Assembly (NCBI RefSeq): GCF_002551245.1
Contig: NZ_NTGZ01000061.1
Location: 1 to 32,447, forward strand
Direction: 5' to 3'
Origin: Streptomyces sp. rh34
GTDB lineage: Bacteria > Actinomycetota > Actinomycetes > Streptomycetales > Streptomycetaceae
DNA: 32,447 nucleotides
Shown: piece after piece, positions 7,822 to 15,122 of the stretch
Layout: every line of letters begins with the position of its first letter
How positions within the stretch are numbered: position 1 is the first letter of the stretch
The notes under the pieces: generated by a model
Seen by the model: only the letters and a program-made list of their open reading frames with translations
The model's database searches: none
What the model was told of the DNA's origin: nothing
Translations under genes and position numbers: made by a program

Positions 7822-8783
7822 CGGGCGCCTCCGGGCAGGACGACGATGCGGCCCGTGCTCGTGCCGTCGGCGACGCGCTGGACGGCGTCGGCCGCCCCGG
7901 CCATCGCGACGCGCTCACTGACCAGGGGTTTGACGACGCCCTGCTCGGCGAGCTTGGTCAGCTCGTCGTGGCAGGCGCGGACGGCGGCCGGGTCCTTGGT
8001 GTTGTACAGGCCCCAGTGCAGTCCGACGACGGAGTAGTTCTTCACCAGGGCGTGGTTGAGGCCCGGGGCGGGGATGACGCCGCTGGCGAAGCCGACGACG
8101 AGGATGCGCCCCTCGAAGGCGACGCACTTGGCGGACTTGGCGTAGGCGTCGCCGCCGACCGGGTCGTAGACGACGTCCGCGCCGCGCCCGCCGGTGGCTT
8201 CCTTCACGGCGGCGACGATGTCCTCGCTCCGCCGGTCGATGACCAGGTCGCAGCCGAGCTCGCGGGCGACGGCCGCCTTCTCCGGGCCGCCGACGACGCC
8301 AATGACCTTCGCGCCCGCCGCCCTGCCGAGCTGGACGGCAGCGCTGCCGACACCCCCCGCCGCCGCGTGGACGAGGAGGGTCTCACCGGGCTGGAGGCGG
8401 GCGCGGCGATGCAGGCCGAACCAGCCGGTCTGGTAGCCGACGTGCAGAGCGGCCGCTTCGGCATCGTCCAGCGCGTCGGGGGCGGGCAGCAGGGCCGCCT
8501 CGTCCGCGACCACGTGGTCGGCGAAGCCGCCGTGGGGCAGGGCGGGGGTGGCGAGGACCCGCCGCCCGTCCTCGGTGGTGCCGCACACCTCGACGCCCGG
8601 GGTGAACGGCAGCGGCGGCCGCACCTGGTACTGGCCCCGGCAGAGCAGGGCGTCGGGGAAGTTGACGTTCGCCGCGCGGACCTCGACGAGCACCTGCCCG
8701 TCGCCGGGTGTGGGCCGGTCCGTCTCCTCCAGCCGCATCACCTCGCCCGGCTCGCCGTTCCGGTGCACTCGCCATGCCTGCAT
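7818..8783 (-). CDS. NADPH:quinone oxidoreductase-like MDR protein
   Basis: A 321-residue zinc-independent medium-chain dehydrogenase/reductase. The catalytic GroES-like half carries PLPFTPGVEVCG, and the Rossmann half carries AAAGGVGSAAVQLGRAAGAKV for NADP binding. It would reduce a quinone or an enoyl group. The ATG at 8783 has GGAGG six bases upstream and beats the ATG at 8813, which adds ten residues without family match. It is the first gene of a coupled operon with the two acyl-CoA dehydrogenases, so a role in a catabolic acyl-CoA pathway is inferred. Confidence 0.84.
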   Translation of the reverse strand: MQAWRVHRNGEPGEVMRLEETDRPTPGDGQVLVEVRAANVNFPDALLCRGQYQVRPPLPFTPGVEVCGTTEDGRRVLATPALPHGGFADHVVADEAALLPAPDALDDAEAAALHVGYQTGWFGLHRRARLQPGETLLVHAAAGGVGSAAVQLGRAAGAKVIGVVGGPEKAAVARELGCDLVIDRRSEDIVAAVKEATGGRGADVVYDPVGGDAYAKSAKCVAFEGRILVVGFASGVIPAPGLNHALVKNYSVVGLHWGLYNTKDPAAVRACHDELTKLAEQGVVKPLVSERVAMAGAADAVQRVADGTSTGRIVVLPGGAR

Positions 8784-8838
8784 GAGGGGCCTCCACAACA
8801 CTGTCGGCATCAACCGCTGCCGCCGTCGGCATTACCAC

Positions 8839-8866
8839 TGCTGCGCAGCATACTAAGCGGTCGCTT
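8839..8866 (-). promoter_or_regulatory. Promoter/operator of the oxidoreductase-dehydrogenase operon
   Basis: Two inverted repeats flank a minus-strand TAGTAT (8855-8850), a good -10. One is the perfect 12-bp palindrome TGCTGCGCAGCA (8839-8850), the other AAGCG-GT-CGCTT (8855-8866). A TTCCCA 18 bases upstream of TAGTAT is a weak -35. Such short palindromes before acyl-CoA dehydrogenase genes are usually TetR-family operators; the regulator is unknown. Confidence 0.45.
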
Positions 8867-8902
8867 GCCCATCTGGGAACACCTCGGCCCCGCCCCCCGG
8901 CT

Positions 8903-9499
8903 TCAGACGCGCTTCGGCTTCGCCCTCACATGCATGCGCTCACCCTGCGGCCCGAACAGGCTGAGGAACTCCACCTTCTCGTCCTCGGCCGGGCCGAACC
9001 AGTGCGGCAGCCGGGTGTCGAACTCGGCGGCCTCGCCCGGCTCCAGCACCAGATCGTGTTCTGCCAGCAGCAGCCGCAGCTTCCCGGAGAGCACGAACAG
9101 CCACTCGTACCCCTCGTGCGTGCGCTGCTCCGGCGGGCCGCCGCCGGGCTCCTGAATCAGCTTGTACGCCTGGAGGCCGCCGGGCCGGGCGGTGAGCGGC
9201 AGCATGGTCCGGCCGTGCTGCACGATCGGCTTGGCCCGCACCCGCGGATCGCCGACCGGTGCGGCGCCCACGAGGTCGTCGAGCGGCACCTCGTGGGCGC
9301 GGGCTATCGGCAGCATCAGTTCGAGGCTGGGGCGACGGCCGCCGGACTCCAGCCGGGAGAGTGTGGAGACGGATATGCCGGTGGCGGCGGAGAGGGCGGC
9401 GAGGGTGACCCCGCGGTCCTTGCGCAGTCGGCGCAGGCGGGGGCCGACGCCGGAAAGGACGGACTCCAGTTCCGGGTCGTCCCGGTCGTGTTCCTTCAT
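8903..9499 (-). CDS. XRE-family regulator with C-terminal cupin
   Basis: A 198-residue transcription regulator. An XRE helix-turn-helix is seen at about residues 17-70 (LRRLRKDRGVTLAALSAATGISVSTLSRLESG), followed by a cupin sensor domain at about 105-185 (PGGGPPEQRTHEGYEWLFVLSGKLRLLL, then EPGEAAEFDTRLPHWF). The cupin probably binds a small effector or metal. No ribosome-binding site precedes the ATG; instead a TTGACA-N17-TGCAAT promoter ends six bases before it, so the mRNA is probably leaderless. A palindrome over the -35 suggests autorepression. It lies upstream of, and in the same direction as, the acyl-CoA dehydrogenase operon, which it might control. Confidence 0.87.
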   Translation of the reverse strand: MKEHDRDDPELESVLSGVGPRLRRLRKDRGVTLAALSAATGISVSTLSRLESGGRRPSLELMLPIARAHEVPLDDLVGAAPVGDPRVRAKPIVQHGRTMLPLTARPGGLQAYKLIQEPGGGPPEQRTHEGYEWLFVLSGKLRLLLAEHDLVLEPGEAAEFDTRLPHWFGPAEDEKVEFLSLFGPQGERMHVRAKPKRV

Positions 9500-9505
9500 G
9501 CGGCC

Positions 9506-9538
9506 ATTGCAGAATCGGCAAGCCGGTTTGTCAACCGG
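9506..9538 (-). promoter_or_regulatory. Leaderless promoter and operator of the XRE-cupin gene
   Basis: On the minus strand TTGACA (9534-9529) and TGCAAT (9511-9506) are separated by 17 bases, and the ATG begins seven bases after the -10. The palindrome CCGGTT-TGTC-AACCGG (9523-9538) covers the -35. A repressor bound here would block RNA polymerase. Confidence 0.6.
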
Positions 9539-9559
9539 CCAACTCGTCGACGACAGGAC

Positions 9560-10294
9560 CTAGTGGGCGAAGACCTCGAAAGTGACCGCCGGCCGGCCGC
9601 CGAACCGCTCGGCCGCTTCCCTCGCCATGCCCTCCAGGAAGGTCCGGCAGTACCGCTCCGGGTCCTCCTGGGTCAGCGCCTCGATATACGTGCGGTGCTC
9701 CAGCAGCGACCGGACCGAGCGTTCGAGGCCGGCGGTCGCGTCGACCGCGTGGGTGGGCCGGTCGCTGCCCGCCACGGCGGTCCAGCGCACGCCGTCCCAC
9801 GGATCGAGTCCCTGCTCGCCGAGTTCCGGGAAGATCCAGCGGTTGCCCGCGTCGGCGACGGCGTCCAGTGCGGCGCGCCCGACCGCGCGGTGGTCGGGGG
9901 TGTTCCAGGCGACCCCACCCCAGGTGTCCCGGTGGTTGAGGGTGACCACCAGCTCGGGGCGGTGACGGCGGATGGCCGCGGCGATGTCGCGGCGCAGGCC
10001 GGTGCCGTATTCGATCACGCCGTCGCGGTGGTCCAGGAACTCCACGGTCCGCACGCCGACGACGGCCGCGCTCGCCCGCTGCTCCCGTTCGCGCACCGGC
10101 GCGCACTCCTCGGGCGACAGCGTGTCGATCCCGGCCTCCCCGCGGCTGGCGAGGAGGTAGACGACCTCACGGCCGCCGTCGGTCCACTCCGCCACGGCGG
10201 CGGCCGCTCCGTACTCCAGGTCGTCGGGGTGGGCGACCACGGCCAGGGCGCGCTGCCAGTCGACGGGCATGGGTTCGAGTCGCTGCGACGTCAT
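9560..10294 (-). CDS. PIG-L family deacetylase
   Basis: A 244-residue LmbE/PIG-L zinc hydrolase. The AHPDD motif at residues 21-25 gives two metal ligands, and NTPDHRAVG near 115-123 supplies the third (His). Relatives remove acetyl groups from N-acetylglucosaminyl compounds (MshB) or cleave mycothiol conjugates (Mca); this protein is shorter than both and cannot be assigned to either. The ATG at 10294 and another at 10270 are possible starts; neither has a good ribosome-binding site. It is transcribed away from the rhodanese gene. Confidence 0.84.
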   Translation of the reverse strand: MTSQRLEPMPVDWQRALAVVAHPDDLEYGAAAAVAEWTDGGREVVYLLASRGEAGIDTLSPEECAPVREREQRASAAVVGVRTVEFLDHRDGVIEYGTGLRRDIAAAIRRHRPELVVTLNHRDTWGGVAWNTPDHRAVGRAALDAVADAGNRWIFPELGEQGLDPWDGVRWTAVAGSDRPTHAVDATAGLERSVRSLLEHRTYIEALTQEDPERYCRTFLEGMAREAAERFGGRPAVTFEVFAH

Positions 10295-10368
10295 ACCGGC
10301 AGGCTACCCACGTACCGTCGCCACGGCAGGCCTCCCGGCTCCGGCGCCGGGCGTGCGAGGCTGGAGTC

Positions 10369-10383
10369 CGGTGACGGTCACCG
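10369..10383. promoter_or_regulatory. 15-bp operator-like palindrome
   Basis: CGGTGAC-G-GTCACCG is a perfect inverted repeat about the central G at 10376. It sits between the divergent PIG-L and rhodanese genes, so a protein bound here could affect both. Confidence 0.4.
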
Positions 10384-10408
10384 CGAACACGGCCGCCCGG
10401 CCCGTCCG

Positions 10409-10440
10409 GGCGGGGTGAGGGGGCGCCCCCTCACCCCGCC
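10409..10440. repeat. 32-bp perfect palindrome in the rhodanese leader
   Basis: Bases 10409-10424 and 10425-10440 are exact reverse complements with no spacer (left arm GGCGGGGTGAGGGGGC). It ends 27 bases before the rhodanese GTG and has no T-tract, so it is not an obvious terminator. It could be a cruciform, a leader RNA hairpin or a protein site. Confidence 0.75.
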
Positions 10441-10467
10441 GCTCCGGCGAACGAAAGGAACCCGCCC

Positions 10468-11040
10468 GTGCCCAGCCCCGCATCCCTCTCCCCCGCCCAG
10501 GCCGCAGCCCGTCTGGAGGAGTTCACCGTCATCGACGTGCGGGCCCCCGGCGAGTACGCCGCCGGGCACGTCCCCGGCGCCCTGAACATCCCGCTCGACA
10601 AGCTGCCGGACGCGCTGCCCGCGCTCAAGTCCGCTTCCGCGCGCGGTTCGCTGCTGGTGGTGTGCGCTTCCGGGGTCCGGTCGACGCGGGCCTGCGAGAT
10701 CCTCGCGGGAGCGGACATCGAGGCCGTGACGCTGACCGGCGGCACGTCGGCCTGGGAGGGCGACGGCCGCGGCCTGGACCGCCCCGAGGGTGCGCGCACC
10801 ACCTGGCCCATGGAGCGTCAGGTCCGGCTCGCGGCGGGCTCGCTGGTGGTGGCGGGACTGGTGGCGGGCATCCGCTTCCCGGCGGCGCGCTGGCTGTCCG
10901 CGGGCGTCGGGACGGGCCTGGTGTACTCGGCGCTCAGCAACACGTGCGGGATGGCCGCGGTGCTCTCCAAACTGCCGCACAACCGGGCTCCGCGTGCCGC
11001 CGGTGACCTGGACGCCACACTGGAGGAACTCCAGCGCTGA
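10468..11040 (+). CDS. Rhodanese-domain membrane protein (YgaP-like)
   Basis: A 190-residue protein made of a single rhodanese domain (about 1-105) and a C-terminal DUF2892-type membrane hairpin (about 115-165). The active-site loop CASGVR puts the sulfur-carrying cysteine at 66; VIDVRAPGEYAAGHVPGALN is the classic rhodanese signature. The membrane part (LAAGSLVVAGLVAGI, then STCG-like SNTCGMAAVL) anchors it in the plasma membrane, as in YgaP. It would transfer sulfane sulfur from thiosulfate or persulfides. GTG at 10468 follows AAAGGA by eight bases. The leader contains the 32-bp palindrome. Confidence 0.88.
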   Translation: MPSPASLSPAQAAARLEEFTVIDVRAPGEYAAGHVPGALNIPLDKLPDALPALKSASARGSLLVVCASGVRSTRACEILAGADIEAVTLTGGTSAWEGDGRGLDRPEGARTTWPMERQVRLAAGSLVVAGLVAGIRFPAARWLSAGVGTGLVYSALSNTCGMAAVLSKLPHNRAPRAAGDLDATLEELQR

Positions 11041-11050
11041 TCCCGCGGGG

Positions 11051-11089
11051 CCGGCCGGGCCCCGGGCCGGGTGCGCGGGGCCCGGCCGG
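11051..11089. terminator. Bidirectional terminator hairpin
   Basis: CCGGCCGGGCCCC (11051-11063) pairs perfectly with GGGGCCCGGCCGG (11077-11089) around a 13-base loop. It fills the gap between the convergent rhodanese and peptidase genes. There is no U-tract, as is common in Streptomyces. Confidence 0.65.
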
Positions 11090-12385
11090 TCAGGCCTCGT
11101 CGCGCGCCAGCGCCAGCAGCCGGCCCAGGACGCGGGGGCCGCTCGCGCGCACGCCGTCGTGCTCGTACTCGTCCGTCACCCAGGTCCGCAGCCCGCGGAT
11201 CGCCGCGGCCGTGCGCAGCGAGTCCTCGGTGTCGACGTACATGTCGTCGTGGTAGACGGCCGCCGCGACCGGCACCTCGTTGACGGCGAGCCGCTCGGGG
11301 TCGTACAGCACGGGCCAGTCGGTGCGCCGGGCCAGCAGTTCGGCGGTCTCGCGCAGCGGGCGCAGGGCCGGGTCGACGTCGAAGTGCCAGGGGTGGACGG
11401 TCTCCCCGGTGAAGAGGACCGGTCCGCCGCCCGCCAGCGCCGTCGCCGCGTCGAACTGCGGGAACTCGGCCCGGACACGCTCGGCGGCCCAGGATGTGGG
11501 CCGCTCGCCCTGTCCGTAGATGGCCTCGTGGAGCAGGGCGTACAGCGGGTGCCCGGCAAAGGAGGCGGCCGTGCGCATGGCTTCCTGGAAGGCGTCGGAG
11601 AGTTCGGCGCCGCCCGGGGTGCGGACGAACGCGTTCTCCAGCAGGTAGTGGAGCTGGTGGCTGCCGCTGCCCGAGCCGAGCATGATGCCGAGCGACTGGA
11701 AGCCCTCGGGTGTGAGCCGGTGTCCGGCGCTCTCGGGCCGGTGCTCGGCGAGGTACGCGGCGATCGCGCGGGCGCGCTCGACGTCCTGGGGGTAGCGGGC
11801 GTAGTGGGCGGCGACCTTGCGTTCGATACGGGGGTACGCGGCCCGGTAGACGTCGTCCGCGTGCGCGTCCAGCGAGGGCAGACCGCCGGTGATCAGGACG
11901 GCGGCGAGGCCCTCGGGCGCCGAGGAAAGATAGCGGACGGCACAGAAGCCGCCGAACGACTGGCCGAGAACCGTCCAGGGTGCTCCGCCGGTGAGCTGCG
12001 GCCGGATCAGTTCGCAGTCGCGGACGATGGAGTCGGAGCGGAAGTGGGTGAGGTAGTCGGCCTGTTCGCTCGGGCCTCCGCGCAGCGGGAGGGTCTGCCG
12101 GTTGGCCGGGGTGGACAGCCCGGTGCCGCGCTGGTCGAGGAGGAGCACGCGGAACTCGCGCAGGGCGCGGCCGAGCCAGGCCTCCGTGCCGACGAACCGG
12201 CGCGCGCCGAAGCCGGGGCCGCCCTCCAGATAGACCAGCCAGGGCAGTTCCTCGCCGGCACGGGAGGCGGCGACCGCTTCCCGGCCGTAGACCTCGATCT
12301 GCTCGCCGCCGGGGTCGCTGTGGTCCAGGGGCACGGTGAAACGCCGGTCGGTGAGGACGACGCCGGGCTGCCGGTAACTGATCAC
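11090..12385 (-). CDS. Prolyl aminopeptidase-like alpha/beta hydrolase (S33)
   Basis: A 431-residue cytoplasmic serine hydrolase of the S33 family. The oxyanion motif EGGPGFGA lies near residue 65 and the nucleophile elbow GQSFGG near 150; a helical cap follows, and YEHDGVR near the C-terminus carries the likely catalytic histidine. Family members remove N-terminal proline from peptides. A frame extends upstream to 12559, but the GTG at 12385 has AGGAG five bases before it and gives the normal family length, so it is chosen. It diverges from the OpuCA-like gene and converges on the rhodanese gene. Another alpha/beta hydrolase activity is possible. Confidence 0.84.
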   Translation of the reverse strand: MISYRQPGVVLTDRRFTVPLDHSDPGGEQIEVYGREAVAASRAGEELPWLVYLEGGPGFGARRFVGTEAWLGRALREFRVLLLDQRGTGLSTPANRQTLPLRGGPSEQADYLTHFRSDSIVRDCELIRPQLTGGAPWTVLGQSFGGFCAVRYLSSAPEGLAAVLITGGLPSLDAHADDVYRAAYPRIERKVAAHYARYPQDVERARAIAAYLAEHRPESAGHRLTPEGFQSLGIMLGSGSGSHQLHYLLENAFVRTPGGAELSDAFQEAMRTAASFAGHPLYALLHEAIYGQGERPTSWAAERVRAEFPQFDAATALAGGGPVLFTGETVHPWHFDVDPALRPLRETAELLARRTDWPVLYDPERLAVNEVPVAAAVYHDDMYVDTEDSLRTAAAIRGLRTWVTDEYEHDGVRASGPRVLGRLLALARDEA

Positions 12386-12524
12386 GGGAACTCCTGATTC
12401 CGGGGTGCGGGCTGATCCGGGCGAAAGGGCCAGTTCAGCACATCGCCGCACCGGTCCGGCGCAGGGGCCGACGGGGGGGGGATGCCCCGGATGGTCCCGG
12501 CCCGTGTGCGCGGCGGCCTCCTGC

Positions 12525-12569
12525 GCACTTCCGCGTGCCCGCGCGGAAGTGCCGGACACCGCCTAGCGT
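12525..12569 (+). promoter_or_regulatory. Leaderless promoter of the OpuCA-like gene with 11-bp inverted repeat
   Basis: GCACTTCCGCG (12525-12535) and CGCGGAAGTGC (12542-12552) form a perfect inverted repeat with a 6-base spacer. TAGCGT at 12564-12569 fits the Streptomyces -10 (TASVDT), and the ATG follows six bases later, so the transcript is likely leaderless. The -35 position falls inside the repeat and is not canonical, consistent with a regulated promoter. Confidence 0.5.
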
Positions 12570-12575
12570 TCAGAC

Positions 12576-13739
12576 ATGATCCGGTTCGAGCAGGTCGGCA
12601 AGGTCTATCCGGATGGGACGACGGCGGTCGACGGGCTGTCCTTCGAGGTGGCGGAGGGCGAGCTGGTCACCCTGGTGGGGCCGTCCGGCTGCGGGAAGAC
12701 GACCACGATGATGATGGTGAACCGGCTGATCGAGCCGACCTCCGGCCGGATCCTGGTGGACGGGGAGGACATCGCCGGGACCGACCCGGTGAAGCTGCGT
12801 CGGCGGATCGGCTATGTGATCCAGCAGGTGGGCCTCTTTCCCCATCGGACCGTCCTGGACAACACGGCGACCGTTCCGGCGCTGGTGGGCTGGAAGCGCG
12901 CACGGGCCCGGGAGCGGGCGGCGGAGTTGCTGGACCTGGTGGGCCTGGATCCGAGGACGTACGGCTCGCGCTATCCGGCGCAGCTCTCCGGCGGGCAGCG
13001 CCAGCGGGTGGGTGTGGCACGGGCGCTCGCGGCGGATCCGCCGGTGCTGCTGATGGACGAGCCGTTTGGCGCGGTGGACCCGGTGGTCCGGGAGCGGCTG
13101 CAGAACGAGTTTTTGGCGCTCCAGCGGCGGGTGCGCAAGACGGTGCTCCTGGTGACGCACGACATCGAGGAAGCGGTGCGGATGGGCGACCGGATCGCGG
13201 TGTACGGGGAGGGCCGCATCGAGCAGTTCGACACCCCGGCCGCCGTGCTCGGCACCCCGGCCACCCCGTACGTGGCCCGGTTCGTGGGTTCCGACCGGGG
13301 GCTGAAGCGGCTGTCGGTCACCGCGATCGAGCCGGAGGACCTGGAGGAGCCCCCGGTGGCCCGGGTGGAGGAGCCCGCCCGGGAGGCGGCGGCCCGGCTG
13401 GGGGCGGCGGGGGCCCGGTGGGCGGTGGTGCTGAACGAGCGGGGCGAGCTGCACGGCTGGGTGTCGGCGGACGCGCTGCGGCCTGCCGGGGAGGAAGAGG
13501 CGGTGGGCGCTCTGGCCCGCCGGATGGACGCGTGGGTGCCGGTGGGCGCCCCGCTGAAGCAGGCGTTCAGCGAGATGCTCCAGCACGACGCGGGATGGGT
13601 GGCGGTGCTGGACGGGGCCCGGTTCCTCGGGGTCCTCACCCCGGCGAAGCTGCACGAGGCGCTGCGCCGCTCGGTGGACGCCGACGCGCAGGGGGTGGGC
13701 CGTGAGGAGGTGGAGTTCGATTCCGTGGCGGACGCGTAG
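12576..13739 (+). CDS. opuCA: Glycine betaine/choline ABC transporter ATPase with CBS domains (OpuCA/ProV-like)
   Basis: ATPase of an osmoprotectant importer, 387 residues. Walker A GPSGCGKT (35-42), the Q-loop, signature LSGGQRQ (137-143), Walker B LLMDE (158-162) and H-loop His195 are complete. The C-terminal part (about 255-375) is a degenerate CBS pair, the osmosensing module of OpuCA/ProV proteins. Its binding protein and permeases are very probably the three genes at 16261-18585 on the other strand, 2.5 kb away; no other permease lies nearby. The ATG directly follows a -10 box with no ribosome-binding site, so it is likely leaderless. Choline, betaine or carnitine cannot be told apart here. 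Confidence 0.87.
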   Translation: MIRFEQVGKVYPDGTTAVDGLSFEVAEGELVTLVGPSGCGKTTTMMMVNRLIEPTSGRILVDGEDIAGTDPVKLRRRIGYVIQQVGLFPHRTVLDNTATVPALVGWKRARARERAAELLDLVGLDPRTYGSRYPAQLSGGQRQRVGVARALAADPPVLLMDEPFGAVDPVVRERLQNEFLALQRRVRKTVLLVTHDIEEAVRMGDRIAVYGEGRIEQFDTPAAVLGTPATPYVARFVGSDRGLKRLSVTAIEPEDLEEPPVARVEEPAREAAARLGAAGARWAVVLNERGELHGWVSADALRPAGEEEAVGALARRMDAWVPVGAPLKQAFSEMLQHDAGWVAVLDGARFLGVLTPAKLHEALRRSVDADAQGVGREEVEFDSVADA

Positions 13740-13770
13740 GGGTGGGGGCGACCCGACACACCTTACCCGC

Positions 13771-13783
13771 GTTTACATGTAAC
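13771..13783. promoter_or_regulatory. Operator-like palindrome upstream of the aldo/keto reductase
   Basis: GTTTACATGTAAC contains the perfect 10-bp palindrome TTACATGTAA (13773-13782) and is flanked by a repeated ACCCGCG. TTTACA (13772-13777), 16 bases, then AATTAT (13794-13799) could be a -35/-10 pair, placing the palindrome over the -35. The stretch is unusually A+T rich for this window. Confidence 0.4.
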
Positions 13784-13891
13784 CCGCGTGTGCAATTATT
13801 GTTGACGCCAGTAAACGTCGTGCGCCAAACGATCTCGGCGGACGACGCGCACGAGGCACACCGCTGCACCGCTCTACCGGAAGGCCGTCAC

Positions 13892-14716
13892 ATGTCCACC
13901 GTCCCCACCGTCACGCTCAACAACGGCGTGACCATCCCCCAGCTCGGCTTCGGCGTCTTCCAGGTGCCCGACGACGAGACGACCGCCGCGGTCTCCGCCG
14001 CGCTGGAGGCCGGCTACCGGTCCGTCGACACCGCGGCGGTCTACGGCAACGAGGTCGGCGTCGGCCGTGCTCTGGCCACCTCCGGGATCCCCCGCGAGGA
14101 GCTGTTCGTCACCACGAAACTGTGGAACACCGACCAGGGTTACGACGCCACACTCGCCGCCTTCGACGCGAGCCTCGCAAAGCTCGGCCTCGACCACGTC
14201 GACCTCTACCTGATCCACTGGCCGACGCCCGCCCACGACCTGTACCCGGAGAGCTGGCGCGCCCTGGAGAAACTGGCCGCCGACGGCCGGATCCGCGCGG
14301 CCGGGGTCTCCAACTTCCAGCCCGCCCACCTGCGCCGGCTGCTCGACACCAGCACGCTCGTCCCGGCCGTCAACCAGATCGAGCTGCACCCGGGCCTTCA
14401 GCAGGCCGAGCTGCGCGCCTTCCACGCCGAGCACGGCATCGCCACCGAGGCCTGGAGCCCGCTGGCCCAGGGAGCCCTGCTCAAGGAGGAGGCGCTGGTC
14501 TCCATCGCCGAGCGGCACGGCAGGTCCCCGGCCCAGGTGGTGCTGCGCTGGCACCTCCAGCTCGGCAACATCGTCATCCCCAAGTCGGTCACGCCCGAGC
14601 GGATCCGGCAGAACATCGACGTCTTCGACTTCGAACTGTCGGCCGCGGACATGGACGCCGTCGCCGCCCTGGACCGGGGCATGCGCACCGGCCCGGACCC
14701 CGACACCCTCAACTGA
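13892..14716 (+). CDS. Aldo/keto reductase (2,5-diketo-D-gluconate reductase type)
   Basis: A 274-residue NADPH-dependent carbonyl reductase with a TIM-barrel fold. The catalytic tetrad is visible as Asp46 and Tyr51 (SVDTAAVYGNE), Lys76 (TTKLW) and His109 (LIHWP). The cofactor-binding end IPKSVTPERIRQNIDVFDF is the AKR family signature. ATG at 13892 has GGAAGG eight bases upstream; a frame reaching 13742 adds 50 residues without family match. It lies between the two halves of the osmoprotectant transporter. The physiological substrate is unknown. Confidence 0.92.
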   Translation: MSTVPTVTLNNGVTIPQLGFGVFQVPDDETTAAVSAALEAGYRSVDTAAVYGNEVGVGRALATSGIPREELFVTTKLWNTDQGYDATLAAFDASLAKLGLDHVDLYLIHWPTPAHDLYPESWRALEKLAADGRIRAAGVSNFQPAHLRRLLDTSTLVPAVNQIELHPGLQQAELRAFHAEHGIATEAWSPLAQGALLKEEALVSIAERHGRSPAQVVLRWHLQLGNIVIPKSVTPERIRQNIDVFDFELSAADMDAVAALDRGMRTGPDPDTLN

Positions 14717-14728
14717 CCCGGGTCGCCG

Positions 14729-15028
14729 TCAGCGTCCGCGACGGTAGCTGCTGCCGTCCCGGGGCCGGACCAGCAGCCCCGCAACGACGAGGTAGCGGCG
14801 CAGCGCGGAGCAGTCCTCGTGGACGGTGAGGAGCGCCTCGTTCACCTCGCGCTCGGTGTACGAGCGCTCCCGCTCGAACAGCGTGTCGGCGAGGTGCGCG
14901 AGCAACTGATCCCGCCGGGCCTCCTTGCGCGGGATCGCGACCAGGCGACCGTGCGAGAAGAGCGCCTCGACCCGGTGGGGGCGACGGGTCCGCGACAGCG
15001 GCGCGGGAGTCTCTGGTTCAGCGGGCAT
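14729..15028 (-). CDS. DUF2087 domain protein
   Basis: A small 99-residue protein almost entirely covered by a DUF2087 domain: VEALFSHGRLVAIPRKEARRD, then LFERERSYTEREVNEALL and HEDCSALRRYLVVAGLL, ending in RPRDGSSYRRGR. The fold is a winged-helix-like module found alone or fused to HTH domains, so a DNA-binding or regulatory role is possible but unproven. The ATG at 15028 is chosen because the domain starts just after it; the frame continues upstream through a strong hairpin and lacks family character there. It converges on the aldo/keto reductase with only 12 bases between stops. No clear ribosome-binding site is seen. Confidence 0.72.
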   Translation of the reverse strand: MPAEPETPAPLSRTRRPHRVEALFSHGRLVAIPRKEARRDQLLAHLADTLFERERSYTEREVNEALLTVHEDCSALRRYLVVAGLLVRPRDGSSYRRGR

Positions 15029-15052
15029 GGCCGGAAGCGTCGCAGGCGTCCG

Positions 15053-15089
15053 GAGGAGGGGCAACGCCTTTTCGGCGTTGCCCCTCCTC
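15053..15089 (-). repeat. Strong hairpin in the DUF2087 leader
   Basis: GAGGAGGGGCAACGCC (15053-15068) pairs perfectly over 16 bp with 15074-15089 around a 5-base loop (TTTTC on the plus strand). It ends 25 bases upstream of the DUF2087 ATG. No U-tract follows on either strand. It may be a leader attenuator, a barrier between divergent units, or a decoy for the ribosome, because GAGGAGG itself is a Shine-Dalgarno-like sequence locked in the stem. Confidence 0.65.
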
Positions 15090-15092
15090 GCG

Positions 15093-15122
15093 TTGACAGA
15101 GCCGCACCGCCCGGGTTGTGAT
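15093..15122 (+). promoter_or_regulatory. Candidate promoter for the Ddn-hemerythrin unit
   Basis: A perfect TTGACA (15093-15098) is followed after 18 bases by TGTGAT (15117-15122). Predicted transcription would start near 15129 and give a leader of about 210 bases containing a small open frame and the inverted repeat ATGAGT-CC-ACTCAT (15205-15218). Confidence 0.4.

Noticed and set aside
12473..12481. Run of nine G
   Set aside because: It lies in a non-coding spacer; noted only as a place where an indel error would have no coding effect.
12545..12570. SigR-like promoter GGAAG-N18-GTT before the OpuCA-like gene
   Set aside because: The -35 has a mismatch to GGAAT and falls inside an inverted repeat; the evidence is too weak to prefer it over TAGCGT.
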